This document shows positions 1 to 8,498 of a DNA stretch of 41,177 nucleotides, piece after piece. The position numbers and the translations under genes were made by a program. Under the pieces are notes generated by a model. That model ran no database searches. It saw nothing but the letters and a program-made list of their open reading frames with translations, and had not been told where the DNA came from. Numbering within the stretch: position 1 is the first letter of the stretch; the number at the start of each line of letters is the position of its first letter. Origin of the DNA: Lentisphaerota bacterium (lineage in GTDB: Bacteria > Verrucomicrobiota > Lentisphaeria > Victivallales > Victivallaceae); NCBI GenBank assembly GCA_015061625.1, contig SUWG01000024.1:1-41177 (forward strand), written 5' to 3'.

Positions 1-335
1 CTCCTGAAAATTTCCCAAACGGTAATGTGATACGCCAACTTCGTTGTATGAATATGCAGTATCTAAATGCTTTTCACCGAGCAATTCCCGTCTTATGTCG
101 AGAGCTTTTTGATGAGCATTCAATGCCTCCTGAAAATTTCCTAAACGGTAATGCGATATGCCAACTTCGTTGTATGAATGTGCAGTATCTAAATGCTTTT
201 CACCGAGCAATTCCCGTCTTATATCGAGAGCTTTTTGATGAGCATTCAATGCCTCCTGAAAATTTCCTAAACGGTAATGCGATACTCCTATCTCATTATA
301 TGATGAAGCAGTATCTAAATGTTTTTCTCCATTAA
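1..335. repeat. 126-bp tandem repeat encoding near-identical TPR units
   Basis: The sequence beginning ctcctgaaaattt recurs at 1, 127 and 253, a period of exactly 126 bp (42 codons, one TPR). Copies 1 and 2 are almost identical; copy 3 diverges after roughly 70 bp. More copies may lie beyond the left edge. The near identity at silent positions points to recent tandem duplication inside the gene. Confidence 0.9.
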
Positions 336-2199
336 CGTTCTGTGATATAATGAGTGCTGTTTGATAGTGTTGTAATGCTTGTTGGTATTGATTTTGAGCA
401 AAATAAATTTTCCCGAGAAATCCGTGGGATTTTACTATGTCTGGGTGGTTTTCTCCAAATGATTGGAGAAATATATTGAGCGCTTTTTGACAATATTGTA
501 ATGCTTGTATATAATTTTGCCGGTAATAATAAAACGTTGACATGTTAACATATGCTGTTGCTACAGATGGATGGTTTTCTCCAAGTATTCTTGTGTTTAT
601 TTCAATGGCTTTTTGTAAATAAAATAAACCTTGATAATCCGAAGTTTGATAATATTGGGCATTCCTTGCATAAAATACTCCGATATTATTGTATGCTATT
701 GCGGTATCTATGTGATTTTCTCCATGTATATGAATCATTATTTCGAGCGATTTTTGTAAATATAGTAATGCTTGATCACATTTTCCTTGCACAGAATATA
801 ACATCCCAATGCTATTGTAACTGCCTGCTGTATCTCTGTTGTATTCTCCTAATTCCCGGATTCTGATGTTTAGGGCGTTTTGAAAGTATTGTAATGCTTG
901 ATCATATTTGTATTGTGAAAAATAAACTTGCCCTATATTATCGTATGTGCTTGCTATTGAAGTTTGAATTTGTGGCGTTTGATAAATATTCAGGGCGTTT
1001 TGAAAATATTGTAATGCTTGATCATATTTACCTTGCTTTGAAAAAATTACACCTATATTATTGTAAAAGAATCCTATTTCCTTTGGTTCCGGCCGGTGTT
1101 GTAAAATCAGTTGCAAAGCTTCCTGCAAGAGAGTTAATGCTTCATCGTATTCTGCCAGTGAACTTAAAATATCTGCAACGTCAACGGATACTGATACCCG
1201 CAACTGCCATTCTTCGATACTGCGGATTTTAGGTAATTGCTGTTTTATCAGGTCAAGAACTTTGATATCTTTATTACCTCCAAATCTGGGGTTGGTTGCT
1301 TGAAACATCCCGGTCAGAAATTCTCTGGTCTTTTGGGCGATTTCAGCCTGCTCACGGGCTTGACGTTCATTGGCTTCTGCCTGCTGTCGTGCGGCTGCTT
1401 CTGCCTGCCGTGCCGTTTCTGCTTGTTGTGCGTTTTCGTCGGCTCTGTTCTTTTCTTCCTCGGCCCGGTCTCTTTCTGCAATGGCTTGCTGTTCATTTGC
1501 TGCCGCCAGTTGTTGAGCGGCGACCGCCGCCCGTTCATTTTCTTTGGCGAGATGCCGGGCATAAAGAGCATAGAGAGTGATCATGGCAAAGATGATGACT
1601 GTTGCGGTACCCCAGAACATCCGGATTTTCAAACGGCGCAAATTTTCAGCATCGACGGCGGCTTTGAATTTATCCCGGTGGATCTTCAAAAGATAACTCA
1701 AACATTGGATGAGGCCGTTTTCCCACCCGTATTTTTCTTTGTCACCGTCATTGGGGATCATGCTGGGTAAATTGCGGGAGGTGATTTTTTCACAGCGCAA
1801 CGGCTCCGGCAGACACTCTTTTCCGGTGCCGCTGCCCGGTTCTCCATTGAGAATGACCGGCACGATAGCGGTATAATCCTGATCATGGGTGGCAAGGAAA
1901 TGTTCGATCTCTTTCTGACACCAGATGGATGAGGCGGATTCCGGAGAACACAATACGATCAGATAACGGGAATTTTCAATAGCTTGCCGGATATCTTTGG
2001 TGAAACTTTCTTCACTGGTCTCCAGATCCCGGCGGTCAAAAAATACCGGACGCAAATATTTGCCTTTGCCGGGCAGATTCTCTTTGTTGATCAACTTTAC
2101 CGGCAAACGGAAGTGTTCCAACTGCCGGTGCAAATAACTGGCGGCTCTGGAATTCTTCCTTGAATAACTGATAAAAGCATAATATTTATATGAATCCAT
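1..2199 (-). CDS. TIR-transmembrane-TPR protein (partial, runs off left edge)
   Basis: This open frame of 733 codons has no stop before the window edge, so the C-terminus is missing. The ATG at 2199 follows an AAGGGG Shine-Dalgarno. Residues 4-150 read as a TIR domain: a YAFISYS strand, a FFDRRDL loop and a WCQKE motif whose Glu97 sits where NAD-cleaving TIR domains carry the catalytic glutamate. A hydrophobic segment at about 194-213 is followed by an Ala/Glu/Gln-rich coiled coil (216-275) and then at least nine 42-residue TPR units of kinesin-light-chain type (GEKHLDTA, YNEIGV, ALDIRREL). The layout suggests a membrane-anchored signalling protein: TIR on one side, a protein-binding TPR array on the other. 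TIR domains can be NADases or pure adaptors; the sequence does not decide which. The downstream TPRs are nearly identical at DNA level (see the repeat entry). Confidence 0.8.
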   Translation of the reverse strand, partial: MDSYKYYAFISYSRKNSRAASYLHRQLEHFRLPVKLINKENLPGKGKYLRPVFFDRRDLETSEESFTKDIRQAIENSRYLIVLCSPESASSIWCQKEIEHFLATHDQDYTAIVPVILNGEPGSGTGKECLPEPLRCEKITSRNLPSMIPNDGDKEKYGWENGLIQCLSYLLKIHRDKFKAAVDAENLRRLKIRMFWGTATVIIFAMITLYALYARHLAKENERAAVAAQQLAAANEQQAIAERDRAEEEKNRADENAQQAETARQAEAAARQQAEANERQAREQAEIAQKTREFLTGMFQATNPRFGGNKDIKVLDLIKQQLPKIRSIEEWQLRVSVSVDVADILSSLAEYDEALTLLQEALQLILQHRPEPKEIGFFYNNIGVIFSKQGKYDQALQYFQNALNIYQTPQIQTSIASTYDNIGQVYFSQYKYDQALQYFQNALNIRIRELGEYNRDTAGSYNSIGMLYSVQGKCDQALLYLQKSLEIMIHIHGENHIDTAIAYNNIGVFYARNAQYYQTSDYQGLFYLQKAIEINTRILGENHPSVATAYVNMSTFYYYRQNYIQALQYCQKALNIFLQSFGENHPDIVKSHGFLGKIYFAQNQYQQALQHYQTALIISQNVNGEKHLDTASSYNEIGVSHYRLGNFQEALNAHQKALDIRRELLGEKHLDTAHSYNEVGISHYRLGNFQEALNAHQKALDIRRELLGEKHLDTAYSYNEVGVSHYRLGNFQE

Positions 2200-2245
2200 A
2201 AAATCCCCTTGATTTTTTTACAGATTGAGTGGTGATGATGCAATT

Positions 2246-2274
2246 AATATAATTTGAGATTATTGTTTTTGCAA
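2246..2274 (-). promoter_or_regulatory. Promoter of the TIR-TPR gene
   Basis: On the minus strand, TTGCAA (2274-2269), a 17-bp spacer and TATATT (2251-2246) lie about 47 bp upstream of the ATG at 2199. A perfect 8-bp inverted repeat (AATATCAT/ATGATATT, 2273-2290) overlaps the upstream edge of the -35 box and could be an operator. Confidence 0.7.
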
Positions 2275-2338
2275 TATCATAAATGATATTTTTTTTGAGT
2301 TATTTCCCGATCAAGGGGGCAATGGAGTTGCAGAAACA

Positions 2339-2378
2339 AAAAACTGCGCTCCGCAGTGCTTGACTGTGGAGCGCAGTT
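2339..2378 (-). terminator. Intrinsic terminator of the small secreted-protein gene
   Basis: A stem of about 16 bp (AACTGCGCTCCGCAGT with its partner, one G-U pair) with a 5-nt loop lies at 2342-2378. On the minus strand it is followed by TTTTTT. It sits 18 bp after the stop codon of the gene at 2397-2744. Confidence 0.9.
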
Positions 2379-2396
2379 GGTAAGGTAAGGGAATTT

Positions 2397-2744
2397 TCAG
2401 TTGGTACGCAGAGTGTAGGCGTTGTAAACACTGCCGCGGTTGACGATACGGATGATGAATTTACCGGTCCATTTCGGAGTCCAAGAGCAAATGCAGTAAT
2501 CAGTATTGTCATCATCTTTGGTGACCAGGTTGCCGTTTTCATCGTAGATGTAGAGGTCGAGGTCGGTATCGCCGTCACCGTCAACGACCACACGGGCCTG
2601 TTCACCGCCGTTGAAGACGATTTCGTAACGGTCGGCTCCGTTGGCATCGACTCTTTCATCAGCGGATTTCGGACCACCTTTGGCTCCGGCGAAAGCGGCT
2701 GAACCGATCAGGGTGATAGCGAGAGTTGCGAGCAGTTTTTTCAT
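2397..2744 (-). CDS. Small secreted protein with a PPC-like beta-sandwich
   Basis: This is a 115-residue protein. Residues 1-19 form a signal peptide (MKKLLATLAITL...SAAFA) with an AFA-like cleavage site, so it is exported. The mature part has an Asp-rich stretch (DGDGDTDLDLYIYDENG) followed by a run ending in WTGKFIIRIVNRG. This pattern resembles the bacterial pre-peptidase C-terminal (PPC) domain, a Ca-binding-like beta-sandwich usually found appended to secreted enzymes; here it stands alone. The start has an AAGGAAAAAG ribosome-binding site. The gene has its own terminator and is separated by 121 bp from the next gene upstream, so it is probably monocistronic. The exact role is unknown. 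Confidence 0.75.
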   Translation of the reverse strand: MKKLLATLAITLIGSAAFAGAKGGPKSADERVDANGADRYEIVFNGGEQARVVVDGDGDTDLDLYIYDENGNLVTKDDDNTDYCICSWTPKWTGKFIIRIVNRGSVYNAYTLRTN

Positions 2745-2865
2745 TTTCTTTTTCCTTTTGTTTTTTTTATTTATTTTTTACATCGTTTTGATGTGTTCCG
2801 CTGATAATAGTGTATGTCTGAATTTATTTCTGACACAACTTTTTGATTTTTTTGTAAAAAATTGG

Positions 2866-3675
2866 TTATTTTGCCAGGTCTTTGAGGCTCTGGCGGGCAA
2901 ATGAACAGAAATCCATCCCTTGAGCAAACCCTTTTTCGGCAACTTTGATGAATTCTCCGGCGGTCATGGAGATCACCAGACCGTAAGTGTAGTCCAGTTG
3001 CAACCATTTTTCTGCGCTGGCGGCAATGGATTTTTCATCAATGCCCATTGCTTTAAGGATCTCTTTTGCCATCATGATATTGCCGATGGGGTTCATGTGA
3101 ACGCCGTCGATAGTAATGGTATTGCCTTTGATTCCGGGGAATTTTTTCCGGATGGCGGCAACTTCTTTATGCATCAATTCATTGAGATCGATGAGAATAC
3201 AATCTTTTTCCACTGCCAGTTTGCGCAGAAATTCATTGTAGGGGATCAACTGGGTGTTTTCCGGCCCATTCTCATCTTCCATGATCATCGTGGCAGTGAA
3301 AAGCAGTACCTTGACCCCTTTGGCTTGCGCCCGGTCGATAATGGCGGTGATGTCACGCTGATAATCGGGCAGGGCAACTCCCGCCGGAGTGGGATAAAAG
3401 GCGTGCCACACATCGTTGACTCCGCAACTCAAGGTCATGATCTGCACATCGTGATCAAGCACATCGGCATCAACTCTGGCAAGCATATCCGGAGCCTTGT
3501 GACCGCCGATACCGGCATTGACATTTTCGGCTGTAATACCGGCATCTTTCAAACCTTGCATGACCAGATTGACATAGCCGCACTTCAACTCGTGGCCGTG
3601 ATTGGTGATGGAATCTCCGAGAAATCCGATACGGTCACCGTTTTTGACAATGGGGGCAGTTGGATAATTTGCCAT
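2866..3675 (-). CDS. SGNH/GDSL-family esterase
   Basis: This is a hydrolase of about 269 residues with all SGNH blocks. The nucleophile motif is GFLGDSIT near residue 20. The oxyanion-hole Gly lies in NAGIGGHKAPD, the block III Asn in SCGVND, and the catalytic Asp/His pair in IDGVHMNPIG. Family members remove acetyl or other acyl groups from polysaccharides or lipids. There is no signal peptide, so it probably acts in the cytoplasm on imported oligosaccharides. The ATG at 3675 is preferred over the TTG at 3681 because TAAGGA precedes it at suitable spacing. It begins 12 bp after the GH36-like gene stops, so the two are co-transcribed, which supports deacylation of a galactose-containing substrate (inference). 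Confidence 0.85.
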   Translation of the reverse strand: MANYPTAPIVKNGDRIGFLGDSITNHGHELKCGYVNLVMQGLKDAGITAENVNAGIGGHKAPDMLARVDADVLDHDVQIMTLSCGVNDVWHAFYPTPAGVALPDYQRDITAIIDRAQAKGVKVLLFTATMIMEDENGPENTQLIPYNEFLRKLAVEKDCILIDLNELMHKEVAAIRKKFPGIKGNTITIDGVHMNPIGNIMMAKEILKAMGIDEKSIAASAEKWLQLDYTYGLVISMTAGEFIKVAEKGFAQGMDFCSFARQSLKDLAK

Positions 3676-3687
3676 GATCAATTTTCC

Positions 3688-5313
3688 TTATTTTATCAGC
3701 GCTGAACCGGCGACCGGTATTTCATTTCCGTCAGCGGCATTACATTCGGCATCCACCGCATTTTCACATTTTACTTTGATCGCTTTGTCGGAAAGGTTGC
3801 AGACCGTGGTCGGTTTCCCGTCATTTTTCAGACATTCGGCGGCTTTTCCGGCATCGGCGATGATCACCAGACGGGAGTTGTCATTTTCCACGATTGCCGC
3901 TTCGATATCCGACCAGCCGAAAATGAAGTGCCATTCGCCGTGGTTGATAAGTTCACGGTGGTTATTATACAAATCGATATAGTAACGGATGATCTTCTTT
4001 TCCGTATCGGTCAATCTGGTCAAATCCATGGAAAGCATCGGCACACCGGCAAGCATGGCCATCATGTGACGGGCGACGTTTTCTGAAGTTTCGCCGAAAG
4101 GCCAGTAAGCCGGATCAGCGTGGACGGGGCCGAGATTGCCGATAGCGAGACGCAATTCGACGATTCTGCCGAAGTTGCTTATCCAGTTGAATGGCACGTC
4201 ACCGGCCCGGAACTGCGTTCCGTATTTGAGCATGACCGGAGTGGCGTAACTCTGGCGGAATTCGATGAGGGCATCCGGATTATCCTCTTTCAAACCACCG
4301 GTCAATTCTTTGACCAGTTTTTCCGTGGCGCGGCCGTTGGGTTCATCAACATTGGGCGGCACGATATCGATGAAGTCGATTTTAAGACCATCCAGATTGT
4401 TGTCTTTGGCAAGGTTGCGCAATTTTTTGATCAGCGGGGCGAAATCGGCTTTATTCACATCCATTTTGTCATAACCTTCAATGGGGGTATTGTTGGTCAT
4501 GCCGGGATTGTTGTTGTAGAGGTCGGATTTGAATCCCCAGAGGTGCGGGGCTACCCAGACCATATATTTCATGCCCATCGCCTGAATTTTTTTGACGTGT
4601 TCTTTGAATGTGGGGAATTTTTTGGTTGAAACATTCCAGTCGCCGATCATTTCGTACCAATTGGTGATCGTTTGGGGGGAGACCCGTTTCATATCATCGT
4701 AACACCAGCCGTCATCGACGATCAAAGTGGTAAAGCCCAGTTCTTTGGCGATGGGGCAGGTTTTTTCGATGAATTCCTGCGTGACGGCACCGTGGACGGC
4801 ATACCAGGTACAGTATACCGGATCACGGGTGGCGGCAGGGTAGTTGTAAGCGGGCAGAGCCAGAGATTTACGCCAGTCAGTCAGGGCTTCCTGCCACTGG
4901 ATATTGCGGCAATCGAGGACGATATCGAATTCTTTGGTTTCGTTGCTCAAGGCGATGGTACAGGTGATTTCGTAAGTGCCGAATTCCTGATTGACTTCAA
5001 AGCGGATGAGGGTATCATCCTGCAAATTGGTGGTGGCAAACGCACCACGGTTGACCCCGGCCGTATTGAAAGCGGTGACAAAGGGGAAGTTTTTCTGGGC
5101 GCCGGAAACGGCTTCCATCACCCACGGCAGGTTGCGTTTTTCCGGGCCGGGGACCAGTGAATTGTACCAGACTTCGTGGACATCGACCAGAGATATATTG
5201 GTTTTGATGATCAGTTTGCCGCTTTCTTGTGAGGGTTCAACAGTGATTCTGGTATAGTCACCGGTTTTGGCGAATTCCTGAATCGTGCCGTCAGGGAATG
5301 TGAGTTTTATCAT
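3688..5313 (-). CDS. GH36-like alpha-galactosidase family glycoside hydrolase
   Basis: This 541-residue protein has a beta-sandwich N-terminus (about 1-160) and a (beta/alpha)8 barrel. Barrel motifs include LIVDDGW (197-203), MVWVAPHLWG (251-260), KIDF with the expected nucleophile Asp313, and FRAGDVP with the expected acid/base Asp372. These match the clan GH-D pattern (GH27/GH36). There is no signal peptide, so a cytoplasmic enzyme acting on transported oligosaccharides is likely. The ATG at 5313 follows AAGGAG. Substrate specificity beyond alpha-galactoside-like is not certain, because the protein is shorter than typical 700-residue GH36 enzymes. It is flanked on both sides by SGNH hydrolases in the same run. 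Confidence 0.8.
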   Translation of the reverse strand: MIKLTFPDGTIQEFAKTGDYTRITVEPSQESGKLIIKTNISLVDVHEVWYNSLVPGPEKRNLPWVMEAVSGAQKNFPFVTAFNTAGVNRGAFATTNLQDDTLIRFEVNQEFGTYEITCTIALSNETKEFDIVLDCRNIQWQEALTDWRKSLALPAYNYPAATRDPVYCTWYAVHGAVTQEFIEKTCPIAKELGFTTLIVDDGWCYDDMKRVSPQTITNWYEMIGDWNVSTKKFPTFKEHVKKIQAMGMKYMVWVAPHLWGFKSDLYNNNPGMTNNTPIEGYDKMDVNKADFAPLIKKLRNLAKDNNLDGLKIDFIDIVPPNVDEPNGRATEKLVKELTGGLKEDNPDALIEFRQSYATPVMLKYGTQFRAGDVPFNWISNFGRIVELRLAIGNLGPVHADPAYWPFGETSENVARHMMAMLAGVPMLSMDLTRLTDTEKKIIRYYIDLYNNHRELINHGEWHFIFGWSDIEAAIVENDNSRLVIIADAGKAAECLKNDGKPTTVCNLSDKAIKVKCENAVDAECNAADGNEIPVAGSALIK

Positions 5314-5342
5314 TTTTTTTCTCCTTGTTATGTTATGAATAT

Positions 5343-6467
5343 TTACAGATATTTTTTCAATATTTTTTCCAGTTTACCGGCAATTATAAAAAATCCCAGA
5401 TCGGTCTGATGACAGCCATCGACGGAAAATTCATGCCAGTATTTACCCATGATTTTTCCTCCGTGGATGAAGTGGATATTTTTATCTCCATTTTGTTGCC
5501 GTTTCCGGACGACGGAATGTTGGAATTTGGCAGAATCTGACAGCAACTTGACCTGAATATCCGGCGACCCGCTGACCGGGATTTCCCGGTTGAAGCGGAG
5601 TGAAGACAGGACGAAAATCGGGGTGAGCGGATGTTTTTCCCGGAGTATGCCTATGAATTTTTCCAAAGTATTTCTGATCCCGGCGGGCAGGGCATTGGGT
5701 TCATAATCCAGAATATAGCACGCCGGATCATCGATCATAGCCAGATGTTCGGCGACGATCGCTTCACCTTTGCCGTTGCCGGAAAAGCCGAGATTCAGTA
5801 CCGGCAGATTTAAGCGTCGGCCGAGGATCGCCGGATATGCCATGCCCGGGCGCGAAGCGCAACCGCCTTGAGTGATGCTGCTGCCGTAGATCACCAGCGG
5901 TTTATCATCGGCAAAAGGGGCGGGCGGGAGCAGCCGGGCATCATGGTCGATACCGATGAGCAGATATTCTACTGCGCTGTACAACGGCATATTGATCGTG
6001 AAATGCTCCATTTTGCCGGGTAATTCGTAATTGTGCATCCGGCTTTCGTATTCATTGGCTCCGGCGGGGAATCTGCTGGTGCCGAGCATGACCGATTGGC
6101 CCGGTTTTCCGATATAGAGGTCGCAGCCGCATGACCCGGTATCCGGCATATGATCCATGTGTGACGGATTTTTCAGTTTGACCTTGATCCAAATGCGTTT
6201 GGTATCACTGCAAAAGTCGATTCTGCCACCGGCGGTATATTCAGACAAACCGGAAACGCCGGGGGAGAAGCCCGGATTTTCCGGCAGTCGCCGCAAGGAA
6301 CCGTCTTTTCCGGTGAAAGCGAAGCCGCTGACCCGGAATGGAGCTTGAGTCATGGGGATATAGCGCAGATTTTCATTGGATGAATTATCTGTGGCCATAG
6401 CCTGATCATATTGAGCGACAAAGTTTTTCATAGTATTGACAAGCTTATATATTGATAATTTCTCCAT
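5343..6467 (-). CDS. SGNH hydrolase with N-terminal beta-sandwich
   Basis: This protein of up to 374 residues has two parts. The N-terminal half is beta-rich. The C-terminal half is an SGNH domain with the motifs VIYGSSITQGG, NLGFSGNGKG and SVDGCHQTDLG; the catalytic Ser is in GSSIT and the Asp/His pair in DGCH. This two-domain form is common in carbohydrate-utilisation clusters and is thought to deacylate sugars. The start is uncertain. ATG 6467 gives a 23-bp overlap with the upstream phosphoesterase gene. ATG 6431 gives a 13-bp gap and a shorter protein beginning MKNFVAQ. Neither has a strong ribosome-binding site. The GH36-like gene follows after 29 bp. Confidence 0.8.
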   Translation of the reverse strand: MEKLSIYKLVNTMKNFVAQYDQAMATDNSSNENLRYIPMTQAPFRVSGFAFTGKDGSLRRLPENPGFSPGVSGLSEYTAGGRIDFCSDTKRIWIKVKLKNPSHMDHMPDTGSCGCDLYIGKPGQSVMLGTSRFPAGANEYESRMHNYELPGKMEHFTINMPLYSAVEYLLIGIDHDARLLPPAPFADDKPLVIYGSSITQGGCASRPGMAYPAILGRRLNLPVLNLGFSGNGKGEAIVAEHLAMIDDPACYILDYEPNALPAGIRNTLEKFIGILREKHPLTPIFVLSSLRFNREIPVSGSPDIQVKLLSDSAKFQHSVVRKRQQNGDKNIHFIHGGKIMGKYWHEFSVDGCHQTDLGFFIIAGKLEKILKKYL

Positions 6468-6984
6468 CCGCCAGATTGCGGATGCTCAAATTTGCGCCGT
6501 CATAAAATCCGAAAGTGCGGATGAGCATATTTTTCGGCAATGAGATCGAACCGGGATTGAATATGGTTACACCGCTGGGCAAACCTTTAAGCATGGCGAT
6601 ATGGGTATGGCCGTGAGCGAGGACGCTTCCGGCGGGGATATCCGGCATCCGGTTTTCGTTCCAGAGATGGCCGTGAGTGAGGAAGAATCTCCGGTCGTTG
6701 ACGATCAATTCGGAATAATCTGCCATAATGGGGAATTGGAGCAGCATCTGATCGACTTCGGCATCGCAGTTACCCCGGACGGCGATGATCTGTTCTTTGC
6801 GTTCATTGAGAAGTTCGACGACCTGTTGCGGGTCGTAAAGATCCGGTACACCGTTGCGCGGGCCGTGATAGAGAACATCACCGAGGATGACCAGCCGGTC
6901 GATTTGCAGGTTATCGGCATGGGTGAGAGCCTGCCGCAAAGTTGCGGCCATGCCGTGAATATCAGAAATGAACATTATTTTCAT
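6445..6984 (-). CDS. YfcE-like metallophosphoesterase
   Basis: A 179-residue calcineurin-like phosphoesterase with the metal-binding blocks in order: FISDIHG, LGDVLYHGPRN, VRGNCD, THGH and HGHTH. It resembles YfcE, a cytoplasmic phosphodiesterase with two divalent metals whose physiological substrate is unclear. The ATG at 6984 overlaps the TGA of the upstream HD gene (ATGA), which favours it over the TTG at 7002 and indicates translational coupling. Confidence 0.88.
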   Translation of the reverse strand: MKIMFISDIHGMAATLRQALTHADNLQIDRLVILGDVLYHGPRNGVPDLYDPQQVVELLNERKEQIIAVRGNCDAEVDQMLLQFPIMADYSELIVNDRRFFLTHGHLWNENRMPDIPAGSVLAHGHTHIAMLKGLPSGVTIFNPGSISLPKNMLIRTFGFYDGANLSIRNLADGEIINI

Positions 6985-7640
6985 AAGGAATTTTCTCCGC
7001 AATTGGTTTCTGAATCAAGTTTTTCAAAGAATGCCGCCATGAATGCGGCCCGTTCCACGGCGATTTTCCGACCGGCAGGGGTGCGCATTTTCCGGGGCAG
7101 ATAACGCAATTTCACCAAATATTCCCGGTATGCGGTATCTTCTTTACTGTATGCCGGTGAATTGAGTGCTTCATTTTCCGTATTGTGCAGTCTGGCGTTT
7201 TCATGCCCGGCAAAGAGAAATGCACGACCGATGCCTACCGCACCGAGCGAATCAAGTTTATCGGCATCAAAGACAATATCAGCCTCAATAGTTTGCGGTT
7301 CATCTTTGCCCCGGAAACGGTGAGTGCGGACTGCGGCGGCGACCCGGGCGGCGAGGCGGTCATCAAAGTTGCATTGTTTGAGGATTTCGGGGATCATTTG
7401 TGCGCCGAGTCTGGCATGACAGCGTTGACCTTTGCTGGCATCTTCTTCCGGGCGGGCGATATCGTGAAGCAATGCGGCAAGGATCACGGTTTCCGCATCG
7501 GCTTCCGGATAGGATTTCAGCAGTAAAACGGCATTATTCATAACTCTTCTGGTATGATCGAAGTCATGACATGAACCGGAATTGAGCAGTTTATCGGCTG
7601 TCAATTCATATAATTTTTCAAAATTGCCGGAAAAATTCAT
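6981..7640 (-). CDS. HD-domain phosphohydrolase
   Basis: A 219-residue HD-superfamily hydrolase. The metal ligands are visible as H-D in SCHDFDHTRR, HD in ALLHDIAR and a late Asp in VFDADKLDSLG. It resembles the YedJ/Lin-type cytoplasmic HD proteins, which act on nucleotides or other phosphoesters; the substrate cannot be told from sequence. It starts directly after the stop of the DtxR-type regulator (no spacer) and overlaps yfcE by 4 bp, so all three are in one operon. Confidence 0.85.
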   Translation of the reverse strand: MNFSGNFEKLYELTADKLLNSGSCHDFDHTRRVMNNAVLLLKSYPEADAETVILAALLHDIARPEEDASKGQRCHARLGAQMIPEILKQCNFDDRLAARVAAAVRTHRFRGKDEPQTIEADIVFDADKLDSLGAVGIGRAFLFAGHENARLHNTENEALNSPAYSKEDTAYREYLVKLRYLPRKMRTPAGRKIAVERAAFMAAFFEKLDSETNCGENSL

Positions 7641-8333
7641 TTATTCGATGATCCTGACCCAAATATATTTTGCATCTCCGGTACGCAATGAAAGTTGGGT
7701 ATCCATCAGTTTTATCCGGATGAGGTCACCGAAAGGAGCAGTTCCTTCATATTGAACGATGGCACCCGGCACGATCCCCATGTCGGCAAATTTTTTTATT
7801 CCCCGCAAACTTTCGGAAATATAGACCAATTCTGCCTGATGATTTTTTTCGAGTTTATCCAGAGATATCAGACCATTGGCACTGCTGGGCTGGATAAGGG
7901 GCATGGTTTCGGCGAGATAGGCGCGCAAGCCGGCGCAATCTTCCCGTTCTTCGACAGCTTCGATCAGGGCGGTCATGCGTGAGGTGATCGGTTCACCGAT
8001 GACGTGTTCGATACGGCACGCCGCGGCATCGGCTTCGGTGGGATCAACTTTGAGCAACTGGGCAAGGAACCGGCGCATCGCCTGATGGCGGCGGCGGATA
8101 ACGGCGGCTTTTGCGGCACCGGTATCGGTCAACTGCACCGGAGCATGGGATTGGTAGATGATCAATCCTCTGCCGGCGAGAGCCTGCAGAGCATTGGTCA
8201 CGGACGGCATGGAAACGCCGAGTTTAAGAGCGATGCTCTTGGTATGGGCGTGTTCATGTTCTTCGATGATTTCGGCAATCGCTTCCAAATAATCTTCCAG
8301 ACTGCTGGATATCGGCAGATCGGTTTTCGCCAT
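7641..8333 (-). CDS. DtxR/MntR-family metal-dependent regulator with FeoA-like tail
   Basis: A 230-residue repressor. Residues 10-70 form the winged helix (EDYLEAIAEI, HTKSIALKLGVSMPSVTNAL). The dimerisation and metal-binding part has the family landmarks DTGAAKAAVIRRRH and ACRIEHVI, and a C-terminal SH3/FeoA-like domain covers about 155-230 (ADMGIVPGAIV). Such proteins repress or activate genes in response to Fe(II) or Mn(II). The ATG at 8333 is chosen because it aligns with the family N-terminus and lies downstream of a good promoter; the frame extends to a TTG at 8405 that overlaps the -35 box. No metal transporter is in the window. The co-transcribed genes are hydrolases, so the regulator may simply share their promoter. 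Confidence 0.88.
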   Translation of the reverse strand: MAKTDLPISSSLEDYLEAIAEIIEEHEHAHTKSIALKLGVSMPSVTNALQALAGRGLIIYQSHAPVQLTDTGAAKAAVIRRRHQAMRRFLAQLLKVDPTEADAAACRIEHVIGEPITSRMTALIEAVEEREDCAGLRAYLAETMPLIQPSSANGLISLDKLEKNHQAELVYISESLRGIKKFADMGIVPGAIVQYEGTAPFGDLIRIKLMDTQLSLRTGDAKYIWVRIIE

Positions 8334-8376
8334 ATTTATACCTGTTGCTGTTGTATTGAAACTCTGTATGGTTATT

Positions 8377-8405
8377 AATATACAATATGGCGTTCTCTTT
8401 TGCAA
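8377..8405 (-). promoter_or_regulatory. Promoter of the DtxR-type regulator operon
   Basis: Minus strand: TTGCAA (8405-8400), 17-bp spacer, TATATT (8382-8377), 43 bp before the ATG at 8333. It is divergent from the panD promoter, with about 20 bp between the two -35 boxes. Confidence 0.75.
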
Positions 8406-8425
8406 GTGTTTTTAGGTTTTGAATA

Positions 8426-8454
8426 TTGACAAAAAGTTCACCGGGTGTTATATT
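8426..8454 (+). promoter_or_regulatory. Promoter of panD
   Basis: A consensus-like TTGACA (8426-8431), a 17-bp spacer and TATATT (8449-8454) predict a transcript start near 8461, leaving a short leader before panD. Confidence 0.8.
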
Positions 8455-8498
8455 AAGCACCGGATATTCCGATCAATTATATGAAAGAGATGAATATT

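Noticed and set aside
1-335. CRISPR array or mobile-element repeat
   Set aside because: The 126-bp repeats are in frame and encode TPR units; there are no short identical repeats with unique spacers.
8333-8450. DtxR/MntR operator for autoregulation
   Set aside because: GTATGGTTATTAATATAC near the start is only weakly symmetric and does not match known boxes well enough to call.
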